DNA from: Flavobacterium pectinovorum
Lineage (GTDB): Bacteria > Bacteroidota > Bacteroidia > Flavobacteriales > Flavobacteriaceae
DNA: 55,135 nt
Direction of reading: 5' to 3'
NCBI RefSeq assembly: GCF_006438875.1
Contig: NZ_RCZH01000011.1
Span: 108,690 to 163,824 of the forward strand
Part shown: piece after piece, positions 52,364 to 55,135 of the stretch
Numbering within the stretch: the first letter of the stretch is position 1
Layout: each line of letters starts with the position of its first letter
Notes under the pieces: model-generated
Seen by the model: only the letters and a program-made list of their open reading frames with translations
What the model was told of the DNA's origin: nothing
Databases searched by the model: none
Made by a program: the position numbers and the translations under genes

Positions 52364-52777
52364 CTATTTAGTTTTGCAATATACTTCCATATTTGGTAAA
52401 CCTGGGGGATTGCTTTTTCCGTCAGAAACTAAAACCAAAATGAGTTCATTTTCATTGATTTTAGTTATGCGTGAATTTGTTTTGTCATTAATTGTAAGAT
52501 CAATGTATTTTTTCTTTTCATTAAAAGCCCATTTTCCTTTTTGTTTAGTTTTTTCTTTGATTACTAAATAGGTATTATCAGAACTAAACTCAAATTCAAA
52601 GGCAATATTATTTGGTAATTGATTTATTCTCATTCCATTCATAATCGCATAATCCGCTTTCCAAGTTTTACATAAAGCTTTATTCAGTTCGGTTTTGGTT
52701 TGTGTTATATTTTGTGCTTTTGAGTTAAAGTTTATTCCAAAAAACAAACCTAATGTTAGGTATAAAATTTTCTTCAT
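52364..52777 (-). CDS. Secreted lipocalin-like hypothetical protein
   Basis: A 137-aa protein with a signal peptide (about 1-21, ending SKAQ). A beta-strand-rich body of the type seen in lipocalin-like (DUF4923/5004-style) domains follows: CKTWKADYAIMNGM, FEFEFSSDNTYLVIKE, KGKWAFNEKKKYIDLTI, RITKINENELILVLV. The ligand and function are unknown. It has attC-like site 5 after its stop and site 6 before its start. Confidence 0.72.
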   Translation of the reverse strand: MKKILYLTLGLFFGINFNSKAQNITQTKTELNKALCKTWKADYAIMNGMRINQLPNNIAFEFEFSSDNTYLVIKEKTKQKGKWAFNEKKKYIDLTINDKTNSRITKINENELILVLVSDGKSNPPGLPNMEVYCKTK

Positions 52778-52827
52778 TTAAAATCTAGATTTTCATTATT
52801 TCCGTTTAGTTTTTTTTCTAATATGTC

Positions 52828-52962
52828 GCATAACGTTCTTGCGCTACACGCAGTTTAGGACTAAATTAAGCCCTATTTTCGGATTTGCCAAATCATCCCA
52901 AATAACAAAAACCAACTTCCCATTAAGCCAATTGCCCAAATCCGTTGTAGTAGCTGTTAGCC
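52828..52962 (-). repeat. attC-like site 6 (best-preserved member)
   Basis: GCATAACGTT at one end and AGCTGTTAGCC at the other. Pairing gives an outer TAAC/GTTA stem, an unequal unpaired stretch (GTTCTTGCG against TAGC), then an inner CTACA/TGTAG stem continuing into GTTTAGGACT/CCCAAATCC. This follows the R-box, spacer, L-box order of folded integron attC sites. Confidence 0.65.
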
Positions 52963-52970
52963 GTAGTATT

Positions 52971-53657
52971 TTATTTTTCCATTAGTTGTTTCTGTATTTC
53001 AGGACTTATGTTTTTTCCAAGTTTGTTGGCAGTTATAAAATATTCCATTGCTTTCTTTTTATCGCCTTTTTGAAGGTAACCAATTCCTGTATAATACAAT
53101 GCATCTGCTGAAAATTCAGGATTATTATCTTTCCAAACTTCATACGCCTTTTTACTATAAACTATTGCAGAATCATTATTGTTTTCTCTTAAATAAACCT
53201 CAGATAAACTATATAATCCATCTCCATATTTTGGATTGTTTTTCACTAGCTTTTTAAATGTTTCTTTTGCTGATTTAAAGTCATTTTTAAACATATAAAC
53301 TAATCCCAAATTATGCATTGCAAGTTCATTTTTTGGTAATTTTTTTAATGATAGCTTATAATAATATTCGGCATCATCTAATTTATTTAATTTACGAAAC
53401 GATAATGCACAATTATCAATTGCATCTGTATAATTAGAATCTATTTGTATAGCTTTTTTATAATTTTTGATTGCTTCTACATAATTCTCATTATGAAACT
53501 CATTATATCCTTCTGTATAGTATTTTAATGCTTCTGTGTTTTTTGTCGGAGAATTTAATTTTTGTTCATAATACACAGTATCATATTTTTTTTGTGAATT
53601 ACCACAACCAATAATAAATAAATTAAGTGATAATAGTAAAGTAATTTTCAATTTCAT
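52971..53657 (-). CDS. TPR repeat lipoprotein
   Basis: A 228-aa protein with lipobox FIIGCGNS (Cys about 18) and about four to five tetratricopeptide units, for example YVEAIKNYKKAIQIDSNYTD, AEYYYKLSLKKLPKNELAMH and AKETFKKLVKNNPKYGDGLY. It is a likely periplasmic scaffold. It begins 37 nt after attC-like site 7 and ends 8 nt before site 6. Confidence 0.88.
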   Translation of the reverse strand: MKLKITLLLSLNLFIIGCGNSQKKYDTVYYEQKLNSPTKNTEALKYYTEGYNEFHNENYVEAIKNYKKAIQIDSNYTDAIDNCALSFRKLNKLDDAEYYYKLSLKKLPKNELAMHNLGLVYMFKNDFKSAKETFKKLVKNNPKYGDGLYSLSEVYLRENNNDSAIVYSKKAYEVWKDNNPEFSADALYYTGIGYLQKGDKKKAMEYFITANKLGKNISPEIQKQLMEK

Positions 53658-53694
53658 TTTTTTGTTTTCTAAGTGAATATTACGGCTAATGTTC

Positions 53695-53815
53695 TAGTAT
53701 TACAGCGGGTTTGGAACTAAATTAATCCCGTTTTTCGGATTTGCCAAATCATCCCAAATACAAAGCCAACTCCGCATTAAGCTAATTCCCAAATCCGTTG
53801 TAGTAGCTGTTATGC
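53695..53815 (-). repeat. attC-like site 7
   Basis: Ends GGCTAATGTT and AGCTGTTATGC. The inner stem TTACAGCGGGTTTGGAACTA pairs with ATTCCCAAATCCGTTGTAGT. It starts 19 nt after the stop of the 60-codon gene at 53835. Confidence 0.62.
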
Positions 53816-53834
53816 AACGTTTTTTCTTCCAAAG

Positions 53835-54017
53835 TCAACTTCTTTCCAGTAATATTCTAGCACTTTTTTTATTAGTCCATTTGTCAACAATCATATATAC
53901 TTTAATTTGTTCTATCCAATATTTTTCATCCGAAATGCCGTTAAACATTAACTCGAGTGATTTGTTTGTATTAAAATTAATGATTTTCCTTTCTCTTGCT
54001 AATTTTGCAAAAGCCAT
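53835..54017 (-). CDS. Small hypothetical cassette protein (60 aa)
   Basis: The protein is basic with aromatic residues (MAFAKLARERKIINFN, SDEKYWIEQIKVYMIVDKW). No family was recognised. It is kept as a gene because it fills the space between sites 7 and 8 on the expected strand and stops 19 nt before site 7, as its neighbours do. It may be the remainder of a larger protein. The overlapping plus-strand frame is judged a shadow. Confidence 0.5.
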   Translation of the reverse strand: MAFAKLARERKIINFNTNKSLELMFNGISDEKYWIEQIKVYMIVDKWTNKKSARILLERS

Positions 54018-54065
54018 AGCTAAAACCTCTTAAGAAAGTCGAATATTCTCATTTGGTAAAATGTT

Positions 54066-54183
54066 GCATAACATTCTGGCGGTTGGCGAGGTTGGGGAAT
54101 AAAGAAGCGAGATTTTTCTTCCCAAGTACGAAACCATCTTTAATTTAGCTTAAAACCCCAATCTCACCAAACGGCTGTTATAC
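54066..54183 (-). repeat. attC-like site 8 (divergent type)
   Basis: The ends GCATAACATT and GGCTGTTATAC are as in the other sites, but the interior is different. GGCGAGGTTGGGGAATAAAG pairs with TTAAAACCCCAATCTCACC. It overlaps the stop codon of the gene at 54178. Conservation of the folded shape with a changed sequence is what attC sites show. Confidence 0.62.
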
Positions 54184-54699
54184 GGTGTTTTTTATCTTTT
54201 TATTTAACAGTTCGAGTAATTTCTGTTGTTTAATGTTTAAAAAATCCGTTTGAATAGAATATTGAGAGTTAGCAGTTGGTTTGCTTATTTTATTTAGAAA
54301 TCTATAAAACCACGTTTTAGTATATTTTTCTGTTGGTTTATTCAGTTCAATAAATATTTGTCTATTTGTCTTAATTCCTCGATAATGATTATTAACGATA
54401 AAAAATGATTTTATTTTATCAATCTGAATGGTTCTAGTTGAAATCAAAGCATTATGAATTATTATTTGACTATTTGTAATTGTTAAAAGGGGCTTTTTTC
54501 TCGTCAATAATAAAAGCGACAAAATAATTCCAAACGAAAATAACAAAAAAACAAAAATTAAAATTACACTTTTAAATAGCTTTCCTTCAAAATTAATCAA
54601 TTTGTCACCCAAAAATATTCCTGCAATAACAAATATTGAAGAAATTAAAAGTAATAAAAATGATGTTAATTTGTTTGAATAAAAGTTTTCTTCTTTCAA
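54178..54699 (-). CDS. STM3941-like membrane protein
   Basis: A 173-aa protein with two transmembrane helices (about 10-28 and 42-64) followed by a PH-like beta domain (PLLTITNSQIIIHNALISTR, IQIDKIKSFFIVN). The opening YSNKLTSFLLLLISSIFVIAG fits the STM3941 family as I recall it. Function unknown. A cassette with site 8 after it and site 9 before it. Confidence 0.7.
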   Translation of the reverse strand: MKEENFYSNKLTSFLLLLISSIFVIAGIFLGDKLINFEGKLFKSVILIFVFLLFSFGIILSLLLLTRKKPLLTITNSQIIIHNALISTRTIQIDKIKSFFIVNNHYRGIKTNRQIFIELNKPTEKYTKTWFYRFLNKISKPTANSQYSIQTDFLNIKQQKLLELLNKKIKNTV

Positions 54700-54761
54700 G
54701 TGAATTTAATTTAAGTAATTTCTTTTGGTTAATGTATTTCCTACTGTTTTTCTAAAATGCC

Positions 54762-54897
54762 ACATACCGTTCTGGGACTACAGCAGGTTTGGGACTAAAT
54801 TAAGCCTTTTATTTTAGATTTGTCAAATCATCCCAAATACAAAACCAATTTTCCATTAAGTCAATTGCACAAATCCATTATTATGTAGCTGTTATCA
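54762..54897 (-). repeat. attC-like site 9
   Basis: Ends CACATACCGTT (degenerate) and AGCTGTTATCA. The inner stem CTACAGCAGGTTTGGGACTA pairs with TTGCACAAATCCATTATTAT. It lies 8 nt from the stop of the last gene. Confidence 0.58.
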
Positions 54898-54905
54898 GCT
54901 TTTTT

Positions 54906-55135
54906 TTATTCAATTATTGGACAATTAATTTCATAAGGTTCTTTTGGGAAACCATATAAAATCATCTTTTGTCTGTCTACATATTTTATTGGAATTAGTT
55001 TATCAAAATAAATATCCGTGCAAAGTGAAAGAAATAACGTTTCATTTAGTTTTCCTAGCATAATTCTGGTTCCTTCTCTATTCAAACGTTTGTTTATTTC
55101 TTGTATAACTGGTGAGTCCAAAACTTCATTGAACC
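54906..55135 (-). CDS. Hypothetical protein, N-terminus outside window
   Basis: The frame is open through the window edge, with at least 75 codons visible. The visible part reads FNEVLDSPVIQEINKRLNRE, then GKLNETLFLSLCTDIYFDKL and KYVDRQKMILYGFPKEPYEI. There is no signal peptide in view and no family was recognised. Another cassette-like gene, followed by attC-like site 9. Confidence 0.6.
   Translation of the reverse strand, partial: FNEVLDSPVIQEINKRLNREGTRIMLGKLNETLFLSLCTDIYFDKLIPIKYVDRQKMILYGFPKEPYEINCPIIE

Noticed and set aside
53812..54033. Plus-strand 73-codon frame between sites 7 and 8
   Set aside because: It starts inside an attC-like end and opposes the strand of all its neighbours; the minus-strand 60-codon frame fits the unit better.
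47420..55135. Regularly recurring repeats as a CRISPR array
   Set aside because: Repeat units are 120-145 bp, palindromic and variable, and are separated by whole genes rather than by short spacers. No cas gene is present.

Overview
The window looks like chromosomal DNA of a Flavobacterium-type member of the Bacteroidota. The sequence is AT-rich. Several start regions carry the Bacteroidota promoter form TTG-N17-23-TAnnTTTG. The gene families are typical of the group: SusC/TonB-type receptors, the TamB/TamL pair, a T9SS sorting domain, GSCFA, DUF5522, DUF4136 and DUF4230 proteins. No rRNA, CRISPR array or transposase is visible.

Layout. 1-6.1 kb: a PLP deaminase cut by the window edge, a small HExxH membrane protein, a DUF5522 protein, urocanate hydratase, a DUF4136 lipoprotein, and ilvA (threonine dehydratase) behind an isoleucine-rich leader peptide and attenuator; ilvA is frameshifted. 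6.1-12.7 kb: a secreted GH30 glycosidase with a T9SS tail, a group III truncated haemoglobin, an aromatic amino acid hydroxylase and a DUF4230 protein. 12.8-20.3 kb: tamB-tamL, for outer-membrane biogenesis. 20.8-24.6 kb: a GSCFA protein and three tandem paralogous lipoproteins. 25-34.3 kb: an ABC exporter, a GxxExxY gene inside a perfect 30-bp inverted repeat, alaS, then M23 peptidase, MerR, LemA, two TPM proteins and a TPR protein. 34.3-43.6 kb: an Rrf2 regulator, a tiny Cys-Met-Cys-Trp leader ORF and a TonB receptor, then a DUF2490 protein, an OMP_b-brl_3 barrel and a Cys-rich 625-aa orphan. 43.7-46.3 kb: the GTPases Der and Era.

From 46.4 kb the character changes. An intact initiator tRNA-Met gene with its own promoter is followed by two 370-bp units. 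Each unit carries a terminator, an 84-aa GIY-YIG nuclease gene and a damaged copy of the tRNA 3' half containing the same 14-bp GC palindrome. A third, more decayed copy of the tRNA tail and its terminator lies at about 51.6 kb.

From 47.4 kb to the window end, eleven unrelated small genes all read on the minus strand. Nine of the gaps hold a 120-145-bp imperfect palindrome with TAAC...GTTA ends that begins 0-20 nt after a stop codon. This is the architecture of an integron gene-cassette array with attC-like sites, without an integrase in view. If it is an integron, the attI/integrase end should lie beyond position 55135.

The intergenic regions of the core part are full of dispersed Flavobacterium-style repeats: REP-like GC palindromes, a family of long inverted repeats with GCCACGAATT arms, CGCAGATTT arms, and short palindromes nested inside other repeats. 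All functional calls rest on reading the sequence and recalling families; no database search was run.
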